From NCBI GenBank assembly GCA_025361485.1, contig JANYLA010000034.1, positions 1 through 35,874 of the forward strand: a stretch of 35,874 bases of DNA, in the 5' to 3' direction. This stretch comes from Bacteroidales bacterium (GTDB lineage: Bacteria; Bacteroidota; Bacteroidia; Bacteroidales; Tenuifilaceae). The first letter of the stretch is position 1, and every line of letters begins with the position of its first letter. Both the position numbers and the translations under genes were made by a program. Below the pieces are notes generated by a model. It did not search any database and was not told the DNA's origin. It saw only the letters and a program-made list of their open reading frames with translations. This document shows, piece by piece, positions 1 to 7,276 of this stretch.

Positions 1-345
1 ACCAGCCTCACCGCTAACTGTAAATGTTTGATTGGAATTATAGATGCCCGTTGAAATACCAGAAATTACGGGCGCTGCAGGATTTGTTTTATCAATGGTT
101 AGGATGATTACTCCCGATGCTGTGGGTCCATTTCCTGCCTGATCGGTTTGGCGTGCAAGAATATTAAAAGTTCCCTCTGTAGATAGGATTACAGCGCCAG
201 AGTAGGCTGTCCATAAGCCTCCGTTATTAGTTGAATACTCAATAGCAGCACCAGCCTCACCGCTGACTGTAAACGTTTGATTGGAATTATAGGTGCCCGT
301 TAAAATACCAGAAATAATTGGAGCTGCTGGTGCCGTTTTATCAAA
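1..345 (-). repeat. 249-bp tandem repeat encoding Ig-like units
   Basis: The bases from 1 onward match those from 250 onward closely for at least 65 bp, with only a few substitutions, and more loosely after that. The period is therefore 249 bp, or exactly 83 codons, in frame with the Ig-like protein. The left edge cuts the array, so more copies may exist outside. Confidence 0.8.
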
Positions 346-702
346 TGTTACTGAACTAACATCGGTTGTACTTGTTACCTGTGCTACCTTTTCAGTGTAA
401 TCAATAGTAAAAGAAATCGCTCCTTCAATATCTCCACCCACGGTTGTATATGTTGCAGTCCAATTATTCCCGGTATTTGTTAAATTCCCACCAGTTATAT
501 TATGCCCAGCAATAGTAACCACTACACCGCTGATTGCACCTGATGAAGTAAAAGTAAGTGCAATATTATCGCCCGTTTTTGCTAAACTTGAAGATGCATT
601 ATCGGATTGGATATGAACAGGGGTAAGCGTTTCAGTTGCAAATAACGAGGTGTACTTTATTGAAACTAAAACTATAAGTATCAAAAAAAATTTCATTTTC
701 AT
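1..702 (-). CDS. Secreted Ig-like repeat protein, C terminus beyond window
   Basis: This gene runs off the left edge; 234 codons are visible from an ATG at 700-702 with no stop. The N terminus is a signal peptide (MKMKFFLILIVLVSIKYTSLFA). Residues about 24-115 form a first Ig-like domain of the kind seen in Bacteroidota surface proteins (ETLTPVHIQSDNA at its start). From about residue 116 there are 83-residue Ig-like units, each opening with DKT.PAAP.ISGI and containing NQTFTVSGEAG; one full unit and the start of a second are visible. The start lies 11 bp after the stop of the upstream lipoprotein gene, so it is probably the last or a late member of the same operon. I infer an exported surface or adhesin-like protein. 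A type IX secretion sorting domain could follow but cannot be seen. The exact ligand and function are unknown. Confidence 0.85.
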   Translation of the reverse strand, partial: MKMKFFLILIVLVSIKYTSLFATETLTPVHIQSDNASSSLAKTGDNIALTFTSSGAISGVVVTIAGHNITGGNLTNTGNNWTATYTTVGGDIEGAISFTIDYTEKVAQVTSTTDVSSVTFDKTAPAAPIISGILTGTYNSNQTFTVSGEAGAAIEYSTNNGGLWTAYSGAVILSTEGTFNILARQTDQAGNGPTASGVIILTIDKTNPAAPVISGISTGIYNSNQTFTVSGEAG

Positions 703-713
703 AGTAGTATCTC

Positions 714-1868
714 TTAATTATTTTTAAGCATAAAATAATCCTTATCAGTTTTAATCAACTGAATATTAGTTCCGTAGGTTGAGTTTGTAGAACCAACCAT
801 AATTAGCCCTTTATCTCTTGTCTCAATTATTTTACTAGCATTTCCACCCAGTGTTTTAAAGTATTCCTCATTGTTAAAAATGCTTCCGTCAGGATTAATT
901 TTTATAAAGTGTATTAACGAATTGCCTTCCGATACGGATTCACTACAAACCATAACAGAACCATCGGTCTGATATGCAAATGCTTTTGCTTTTAAAGCAC
1001 TATTAGGGGAATTATACGTCCAAACAGCATCGGCAAAGTTTGAATTTAACTTAGAAAGTTTTGTGTTTGATACTCCACCAGTGGAAAGTAAAAATAGATT
1101 CTCCCCAACTACTGCGGCATCAACCGCTTGCTCATTGTCTTCGCCTGGGGTTTCTATTGTTCCATCGGATCCCAACGTACTCTTTGAATATGGACCCACC
1201 GAGATTCTCCTATCGGTCATATTCGTTCCAATAAGTAGAAGGTTTTCACCTTTAATAAATATTTTATTAAATGAACAATTTCTAAAGGCTGAAAAAGATT
1301 TATCATTCAGCGTTTGTCCTAAATTATTTAGGGAGGCAATATAGTATTCGTCTGAACCAACGCTGGCTTCATCTGAGGAGCCTACAATATAAATACTCTT
1401 ATCCTCAACAATGATATCTTTTACAGTAATGTTATAGTCCGGATTATCAAGACCAATTAAATAACTAAAAACTTCAGTACCATCAAAACCTATTTTGCGA
1501 ATAAATGAGTGTTGGCTAGCATTACTAATACCACCATCCTTATACGTTCCGGCAATTAAATATCCATCAGCAACCTCTTTCGCTACTTTACCCTCATCAT
1601 TATTTTTAGCCTGTCCATAGGTATTGCTCCAAATGGTATTCCCACTTTTATCCACTTTTGCGACAAAAACCTGCATATCTGTTCCATTCCGTTTATCGTA
1701 ACCAGTAATAAGGAAGCCCCCGTCCGTTAGTTCAATTACATCGTTTCCTCTACTTTCATAGCCGCTCCCAAATAATTTAATAAAATTCTGTGATTGAAAC
1801 TCTGAAATTGGTTTTTCGCATGAAAAGAGCAACGCGGCTAAAAATATTATGTAATAAATTCTCTTCAT
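714..1868 (-). CDS. Lipoprotein with propeller-like repeats
   Basis: The 384-residue product begins with a lipoprotein signal ending in LLFSC (Cys17), so it should be lipidated and exported. The mature part shows repeats of the type seen in Bacteroidota delta-60 or SBBP-like propellers: GNDVIELTDGGFLITGY, then KVDKSGNTIWSNTYG, then VADGYLIAGTYKDG, and near the C terminus IIETRDKGLIMVGST followed by IQLIKTDKDY. No catalytic motif is visible. It sits 1 bp downstream of the beta-barrel gene and 11 bp upstream of the Ig-repeat gene, so it is very likely co-transcribed with the STAND/TIR-like genes. I infer a periplasmic or surface-exposed protein of the outer membrane, perhaps a partner of the beta-barrel. 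Its ligand is unknown. Confidence 0.85.
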   Translation of the reverse strand: MKRIYYIIFLAALLFSCEKPISEFQSQNFIKLFGSGYESRGNDVIELTDGGFLITGYDKRNGTDMQVFVAKVDKSGNTIWSNTYGQAKNNDEGKVAKEVADGYLIAGTYKDGGISNASQHSFIRKIGFDGTEVFSYLIGLDNPDYNITVKDIIVEDKSIYIVGSSDEASVGSDEYYIASLNNLGQTLNDKSFSAFRNCSFNKIFIKGENLLLIGTNMTDRRISVGPYSKSTLGSDGTIETPGEDNEQAVDAAVVGENLFLLSTGGVSNTKLSKLNSNFADAVWTYNSPNSALKAKAFAYQTDGSVMVCSESVSEGNSLIHFIKINPDGSIFNNEEYFKTLGGNASKIIETRDKGLIMVGSTNSTYGTNIQLIKTDKDYFMLKNN

Positions 1869-1869
1869 A

Positions 1870-2892
1870 TTACCTAAGTTTCTTGGGTTTGTAAATTGAA
1901 CGAATGAATGATACAGAAATATGGGATTGATTCATCAGAAGGTTATCCTCTGCAAAGAAGTACTTCGAATAAAGTGCTGAATTAGAATATAGTTTATTCT
2001 TATTCAGCTGAGTCATTGTGCTAAACTTAAAGCCCGCTGAAACATTTAACATATTCCTTCCAATTTTAAACGCAACTCCAACTGCAAGTAGGGGTCGAAT
2101 ATCAAGTTTTTTTTGCGATTTGGTTAAATCCTCCGTTCCCGTAAAGGGCTCTTGCCTTCCAATAATATTATCTTGCCGACTAAGGGCAACCGAAGATTTC
2201 ATAAGGTAAATCGGCTCAAAACCTGCCTTTGCGAATAGATTAATTCCTTTAAAATTATAGTTATATTTAACAGCAATCGGAAACCCGAGGTATAAATATT
2301 TAAAATCTCCTTTAACGGTTGAGTAATCGGTCGGATTATTGGAGTAACTAAAATTCGAGAAAGTAATGGATGTACCAATGCTGTAGTCAAAATCCTTGTA
2401 CAACTTATTTATGTAGTTTATTTCAAACGCATAACCAATTTTTGGTTTATAGGTTGGTTTTATTTTATCAATATTTCCGGTTCCATAAGGCTCAACCATG
2501 GTAGGCATACAAAAATTTAATCCTAGCTTAACCTCGACTTTAAAAATCGGTTTTGTACGGTAAGTACTGTAAAGGTTAATAAATTCCTTAGGGTCGTTAT
2601 TCGCAATGGAATAGCTCGGGAACTCGTTCAGAAATTTAAGCATAACCTCATCGGCCTTACTCTGATTTTCGCTAAACAGATAGGTTTGAATGAGCAGTTT
2701 ATAGGCATTTGTCTTCTCCTCATTGGTAAAGCCTGATTTCATGCAATTTGCTAACAATTGAGGAATGTCCTCGAGTAGCCCATCATCAAACCTTCGTTGT
2801 GCAACCTTCAGCTGGTCGCCACAGGTATTCTGAGCTTGCAATGCCGAAAGGCCTAAGAATGCAATAGTTGCTATTATTAAAAATCTTTTCAT
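1870..2892 (-). CDS. Outer-membrane beta-barrel with TPR-like N terminus
   Basis: The 340-residue product has a signal peptide ending in LSALQAQ. Residues about 22-110 are helical and TPR-like (QLKVAQRRFDDGLLEDIPQLL, then NEEKTNAYKLLIQTYLFSEN). From about residue 118 the protein becomes alternating beta-strand sequence typical of PorT/OmpA-like barrels (VEVKLGLNFCMPTM, YLGFPIAVKYNYNFKGINLFAKAGFEP, LLAVGVAFKIG) and ends in a strand with aromatic residues (SHISVSFIRSIY). Its ATG overlaps the stop of the STAND gene by one base (TAATG), which suggests translational coupling. A TPR-like domain before a small barrel is a known Bacteroidota arrangement. I infer an outer-membrane component linked to the cytoplasmic and inner-membrane proteins encoded upstream. 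It is not a clear PorP/SprF homologue. Confidence 0.85.
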   Translation of the reverse strand: MKRFLIIATIAFLGLSALQAQNTCGDQLKVAQRRFDDGLLEDIPQLLANCMKSGFTNEEKTNAYKLLIQTYLFSENQSKADEVMLKFLNEFPSYSIANNDPKEFINLYSTYRTKPIFKVEVKLGLNFCMPTMVEPYGTGNIDKIKPTYKPKIGYAFEINYINKLYKDFDYSIGTSITFSNFSYSNNPTDYSTVKGDFKYLYLGFPIAVKYNYNFKGINLFAKAGFEPIYLMKSSVALSRQDNIIGRQEPFTGTEDLTKSQKKLDIRPLLAVGVAFKIGRNMLNVSAGFKFSTMTQLNKNKLYSNSALYSKYFFAEDNLLMNQSHISVSFIRSIYKPKKLR

Positions 2893-5800
2893 TACTGGTT
2901 ATTACATTTAGTAGGGTTGTAGGGTATATCAGTACCAACATAATTATTCCATTCACTTTGATTCAGTTCACGCGATAAAAAGCCACAATAGCCGTCAATT
3001 AGAGTTTTGACTTCAGTTGGGAATTTTCTCATATTGCCTTCCTTATCGCCGCTGATAATTTGCTTATCATCCTTTGTAAACATTACTGATGTAGCCCAAC
3101 ACCCAAGATCGTCAAAAACAATTGGTAGCGTTTTCAGGTCATCCATTTGCCAAAGTCTAACCGACTTATCATAACTCGATGAGGCCATCATTGATCCGTT
3201 GTTGGAGAAATCGATACCGGTTATTCTTCCTGTATGCCCTCTAAGCTGCTGCTTTTCACCTGTATTGATATTCCATAAATAGATTGTACCCTGCTTATTT
3301 GTCCCTGCAGCAAGGATATTTTTCATAGAGTTGTAACTTAAATCGCCCCAATCAATATTTGGAATATTATCGATCTCGATGGGGTTTTCCTGTCCCGATT
3401 GAATGTTTTTCCAGTAAAGAATTTTGCCATTAGCCAGAGCGACAAAAAAGTATCCCGATTTGGCATCCAGTTTAGCTGAATTGATTTTAACCTCGCCCTT
3501 GTAAACCTCTGTACCCTGGGTTTTATAATCATCAGTTAGCACAATGCTCTGACCATTTACTAATAAAAACTTACCTGAGCTTAATATGAATAGATTATTA
3601 ATCTCCGCATTGAGCAGATTAAAAATATCTGAGGTTCCAACGGTTAAATCGTACTTAATAATCTCGGTTTTGGTTAAACCGTAGAGGAATTGTCCATTAA
3701 TAAATAATCTTTTGATAATTTGAAGGTTGCTGTCCAATTTAGTGAACGTTTTGTCGGTAGCGCTCCACTTTAAGATTTGACCATCGCTACCACCTGTTAT
3801 TAGCTGATCGTTCTGTTGAATAATTGATCTAACTATTCCTTTATGACCTGTATAGACATTAAAATCAGACCCCTTAAAGTATTGTGAACTAGCATAAATA
3901 GATTTATAAATATCAGGATCGTAGGCAACCCCTTTATAATCAATATTAAAATTATATGCCTGAAAAGCTAACATTCCTTTAAGTAGAGTATCGGTGCGCA
4001 TCTGCTCGCTCTTAACAGCCATCGACTGGGCTATGGAAAGCATTTTTCGATTATCTGCATCCTGTCGAGCTTCTTCGGCTTTTTTCTTCTCGTTTAAGGC
4101 TTTCTTCTCGTTTTCGCTAGCAAGTTGTTGGTTTTTCTTAGCAATTTCAGTTTGTTTTTCGGCCTCAGTTCTCTGTTTATCAGCTTCGGTAGCGAAGGTT
4201 ACGGCTCTCTGTTTCTCCGCATCAGCACGCTTTTGTTCAGACAATGCAATCTTTGTTTGTGCAACAGCTTCGTTTTTGCTTGAGTCGGCCTTCTCTTTAG
4301 CAATTTCAGCTTTTTTGGCATTTTCATTTGCACGTATACTTTCTCCAACAGCCTTGGCTTCTGATTTTAAAGCACCCTGACGTTGAATTAGAGCAAGAAG
4401 ACCAAGGGCAATGGATATCATAGCCGCTGTACCAATTATAATAGCAACAATTTTTGCTCTTCGTAATGCTCTTTTCTGTAAGCGTATTTTATTTTCCTCC
4501 TCGGCAATATACTCCTCCTCGCTGGTTTTGAGGTAAACCATTGTACGCTCAAATGCAGGATTATACCGAATAGCCCAATTCAAATTGGGATTCTGCTTCT
4601 CTCTCCAGTTTATTGCCAGCTGCAAATCGGGCGAACCCCAAAGCCCTGTTTTCCCTTGGTGAAATTGCTCTGCTGATTCGGCTAGTCTAAGATACATCTT
4701 CGCTGCGGAAGACTCGTCCTCAACCCATGATTTTAGCTTATCCCAAACACGCATCAAACTCTCGTGCGAGATATCAACCATTGAATCAGAATTCAACGCA
4801 ATACTTGGAGCTGGAGTTAGAAATGTTCTGCCTTTCTGACGGAAAATTTCAACAATCTTTATTATCTCTTTGTCGTTCGTCTCGGCAATTCGAGCAAGCT
4901 CTGAAACACTGGTTGGCCGACGAACACCTCGGTTATCGGCTCCCTTCTCGGTTAACGACTTAAATATTATTTCACAGATATGCTTCTGCTCGTAGTTCAA
5001 CTCATCATAAGCTTCGTTGGCATGGTTTGATAAAGCACGTTCAAGACGACCTATCGCTTCATACTCAACCAAACTAAGAGGATTTGTGCCATCGCTATTG
5101 TACATCCAATAATCCCATGTACGCATCAAGGAATGCTGTAGAATGGGAAGTTCATCGGGGTTATTCCCCATCTCATTTAGGAGAAGTTGAACCAGCTGAT
5201 CGGTAATTTTACCGCCACCCACTGCAATTGGCCCTGTAATGGCTTTCTGAAAATCGTCGCGATTCATGCGAGGAATCAGGTAGTGGCTATCGTTGATTAA
5301 TCGGGTAAGATCTTGGTATGGTGAGCACTCACCAATAAAGTCGGAACGCATGGTGACTACCACATAGATTGGTAGTTCACTTTGGCGAACGGTATTTACT
5401 ATTAGGTTTATAAAATGGTCAACCTGATTGGCGGCATCGGCATCCTTACTTGTGAATTGATATCTGAAAAGTTCCTCAAACTGGTCAATTAGTATCAATA
5501 CATTTTCCTTTGAATCAACTCCATACTGATTGATAACATTAGTGATTCCCGAAGATGAACGCTTAATTAGCGCACGATTAATCAACGAATCTGTTTCAAC
5601 TTTTGACTCCTCATCGCCTTCGCCAAATGTTTGAGCAATTGAATGGGCTAGGTTATTGATTGGGCTCGAACCGGGGTGAGTTATAACCACTTTCCACTTC
5701 GAACGTCCATTATGCAAAAAACCACCATATAATATAGGTAATAGTCCGCAATATATCAGGGAAGATTTTCCTGTACCTGAAGCACCTAGAATTGCTGCAA

Positions 5801-5951
5801 ACTTATTACGGGATAGATTGGTTAAAACCTCCTCACTTTGTCCCTCCCTACCAAAAAATAGGTGAGCTTCGCTAGTGTGGAAGGGCCTTAACCCAGGGAA
5901 TGGATTAATCAGTTTTGTTTTTACTTCTCCCTGTTCGGTTAATGTAACCAT
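2892..5951 (-). CDS. Membrane-anchored nSTAND1-type NTPase with coiled coil and WD40 repeats
   Basis: The 1019-residue product opens with the nSTAND1 signature NPFPGLRPF...HLFFGREGQ (residues 16-38). The Walker A motif is GASGTGKSS (56-64), Walker B is VLILIDQFEELF (151-162), TMRSDFIGEC (200-209) follows as the expected arginine-bearing sensor segment, and SHESLMRVW (395-403) closes the winged-helix region. A single transmembrane helix lies near 501-521. An Ala/Lys/Glu-rich coiled coil spans about 525-650. WD40-like blades run from about 698 to 980, the clearest being LRGHTGRITGIDFSNNG with SYDKSVRLWQM. STAND ATPases are signal-sensing switches that oligomerise on activation, and here the helix would tether the switch to the inner membrane. 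The gene follows the TIR-like gene by 12 bp and overlaps the barrel gene. The trigger and the output are not known. Confidence 0.9.
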   Translation of the reverse strand: MVTLTEQGEVKTKLINPFPGLRPFHTSEAHLFFGREGQSEEVLTNLSRNKFAAILGASGTGKSSLIYCGLLPILYGGFLHNGRSKWKVVITHPGSSPINNLAHSIAQTFGEGDEESKVETDSLINRALIKRSSSGITNVINQYGVDSKENVLILIDQFEELFRYQFTSKDADAANQVDHFINLIVNTVRQSELPIYVVVTMRSDFIGECSPYQDLTRLINDSHYLIPRMNRDDFQKAITGPIAVGGGKITDQLVQLLLNEMGNNPDELPILQHSLMRTWDYWMYNSDGTNPLSLVEYEAIGRLERALSNHANEAYDELNYEQKHICEIIFKSLTEKGADNRGVRRPTSVSELARIAETNDKEIIKIVEIFRQKGRTFLTPAPSIALNSDSMVDISHESLMRVWDKLKSWVEDESSAAKMYLRLAESAEQFHQGKTGLWGSPDLQLAINWREKQNPNLNWAIRYNPAFERTMVYLKTSEEEYIAEEENKIRLQKRALRRAKIVAIIIGTAAMISIALGLLALIQRQGALKSEAKAVGESIRANENAKKAEIAKEKADSSKNEAVAQTKIALSEQKRADAEKQRAVTFATEADKQRTEAEKQTEIAKKNQQLASENEKKALNEKKKAEEARQDADNRKMLSIAQSMAVKSEQMRTDTLLKGMLAFQAYNFNIDYKGVAYDPDIYKSIYASSQYFKGSDFNVYTGHKGIVRSIIQQNDQLITGGSDGQILKWSATDKTFTKLDSNLQIIKRLFINGQFLYGLTKTEIIKYDLTVGTSDIFNLLNAEINNLFILSSGKFLLVNGQSIVLTDDYKTQGTEVYKGEVKINSAKLDAKSGYFFVALANGKILYWKNIQSGQENPIEIDNIPNIDWGDLSYNSMKNILAAGTNKQGTIYLWNINTGEKQQLRGHTGRITGIDFSNNGSMMASSSYDKSVRLWQMDDLKTLPIVFDDLGCWATSVMFTKDDKQIISGDKEGNMRKFPTEVKTLIDGYCGFLSRELNQSEWNNYVGTDIPYNPTKCNNQ

Positions 5952-5963
5952 AAGAATATAATA

Positions 5964-7271
5964 TTAGTTGTTTCTAAGTGCCACATTCAATTTCAAATCC
6001 TCGATAGAGCATACATGAACTTCCGAAAAACGACTTTCAAATGCGGATGTATCCAAATCTTTTCTCTCCTTAACGAGGATGAGTTTAATAAATGGTTTTG
6101 AATCCCCCATTCCCTTCGATTTGTAAATATCGTTAACCTTCATGGTAAGCCAAGGCTCATTCTCGGAGGTATAGTTAATAACCACAACCTTTGAATTTGC
6201 TAAATAGTTCAGGTGCTGATGGTAAGTAATCCCTTTAAAGTTTGTTTTGACAGCCATCTCAGGGGTTTGCGCCGACTTTATTATCGACTCGCTCCTCTTT
6301 TCGTCATCATCATCGGCAACAACATAAACATCGGGAAGGTTATTCTCAACTTGGTGTTTGTACTCACCTGATAGAAACTTGCGATAAATTTTCTTTAGCT
6401 CTTCAAGAGTTACCTTCAATACAAGCGTATTTTTTGCTTGATCCTGATCGCGCTGAATTTTTTCAACAAAAATTTGGTTCTCCTCGTCGGTTATGTCGAA
6501 ATCAGATGGAATCCAAATGATCCGATTCACATCGTTCTGCTTTTCAGCAGAATACTTCGATGATAATATGGATTGCTGCTCAACAATTGATACTCCCTTA
6601 TCGGCGAAGTACTTTGAGTAAACTAGCGGTATAGGGTGAATTATAAGTATGCAATCCTTTAACTGCTGTTCAACCTGCTGATTGCACTCGTTATAATCTA
6701 AACTAAACAGCTTGTTAGGTAGCACTTCATAGCCCAACTCAATCAAATCTCTTAAAAGATTATCGCGATCGGCTGATTGGGAATTATCAGTTTGTGCAAG
6801 GAATATTTTTCCTTTTTTTTTATCGTTAGCCTTGGAGTTTTTTTCAACAATCTCAAAGGCAATATCAGTAATCTTCTCCCAATAAAGTGCATTATTATCT
6901 GCTGCTGCTCGACGAAACAGTCTAAGTTCAGCGGTTTCTTTTATCTCGTCCCAAAAGTGATATATTTTAAACTTATGAATAGGAAAACCTTTATCTACAA
7001 ATTTAATTTGTTCGAGGTTAATCAGTAATGTATTGGGTAGCTCGGCAATTGGAAGTATACTATTCACAAACTGATTATCGTCTATATCCTGTTTCGAAAG
7101 AAATATGAAATTGTAACCATCCGAATCCAATTCTTGTTTTTCGGACAGTGAAACCAAGACCTTAAATCGAGAAAAACATTTACTTAGATCCTGAAAGAAA
7201 GAATCAGTAAACGATACAACTGATTTATTCTCTTTTCTGAAACGGAAATAAAGGTTAATTTTCTTATCCAT
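5964..7271 (-). CDS. TIR-like domain protein paired with STAND NTPase
   Basis: The 435-residue product has no signal peptide or membrane helix, so it is probably cytoplasmic. The central part, about 154-260, reads like a TIR or DUF4062-type fold: GKIFLAQTDNSQSADRDNL, then LRDLIELGYEVLPN, then QQLKDCILIIHPI, then VSIVEQQSILSSKY. Glu231 in the last segment is a candidate for the NADase-type glutamate, but this is inference. The N-terminal 145 residues (YNFIFLSKQDIDDN, YWEKITDIAFEI) and the C-terminal part, about 313-430 (DVYVVADDDDEKRSESI, SKVVVINYTSENEP), also look like alpha/beta Rossmann-type domains, perhaps degenerate copies. The gene lies 5 bp after the SpoIIE gene and 12 bp before the STAND gene. 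TIR-like effectors next to nSTAND1-WD40 proteins are a known pattern in bacterial conflict and signalling systems. Enzymatic activity is unproven. Confidence 0.6.
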   Translation of the reverse strand: MDKKINLYFRFRKENKSVVSFTDSFFQDLSKCFSRFKVLVSLSEKQELDSDGYNFIFLSKQDIDDNQFVNSILPIAELPNTLLINLEQIKFVDKGFPIHKFKIYHFWDEIKETAELRLFRRAAADNNALYWEKITDIAFEIVEKNSKANDKKKGKIFLAQTDNSQSADRDNLLRDLIELGYEVLPNKLFSLDYNECNQQVEQQLKDCILIIHPIPLVYSKYFADKGVSIVEQQSILSSKYSAEKQNDVNRIIWIPSDFDITDEENQIFVEKIQRDQDQAKNTLVLKVTLEELKKIYRKFLSGEYKHQVENNLPDVYVVADDDDEKRSESIIKSAQTPEMAVKTNFKGITYHQHLNYLANSKVVVINYTSENEPWLTMKVNDIYKSKGMGDSKPFIKLILVKERKDLDTSAFESRFSEVHVCSIEDLKLNVALRNN

Positions 7272-7276
7272 AATTT

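Noticed and set aside
1870-2892. PorP/SprF-type type IX secretion protein
   Set aside because: It is a beta-barrel with a TPR-like N terminus, and I do not see the PorP/SprF sequence pattern; no gld/spr/por gene neighbours are present.
3994-4380. 128-codon open frame on the plus strand
   Set aside because: It is antisense to the Ala/Lys/Glu-rich coiled coil of the STAND gene; the Ser/Phe/Ala-rich product is what such antisense repeats give, and the sense gene has clear motifs.
6777-7028. 83-codon plus-strand frame inside the TIR-like gene region
   Set aside because: It is antisense to the TIR-like gene and only reflects the AT-rich composition.
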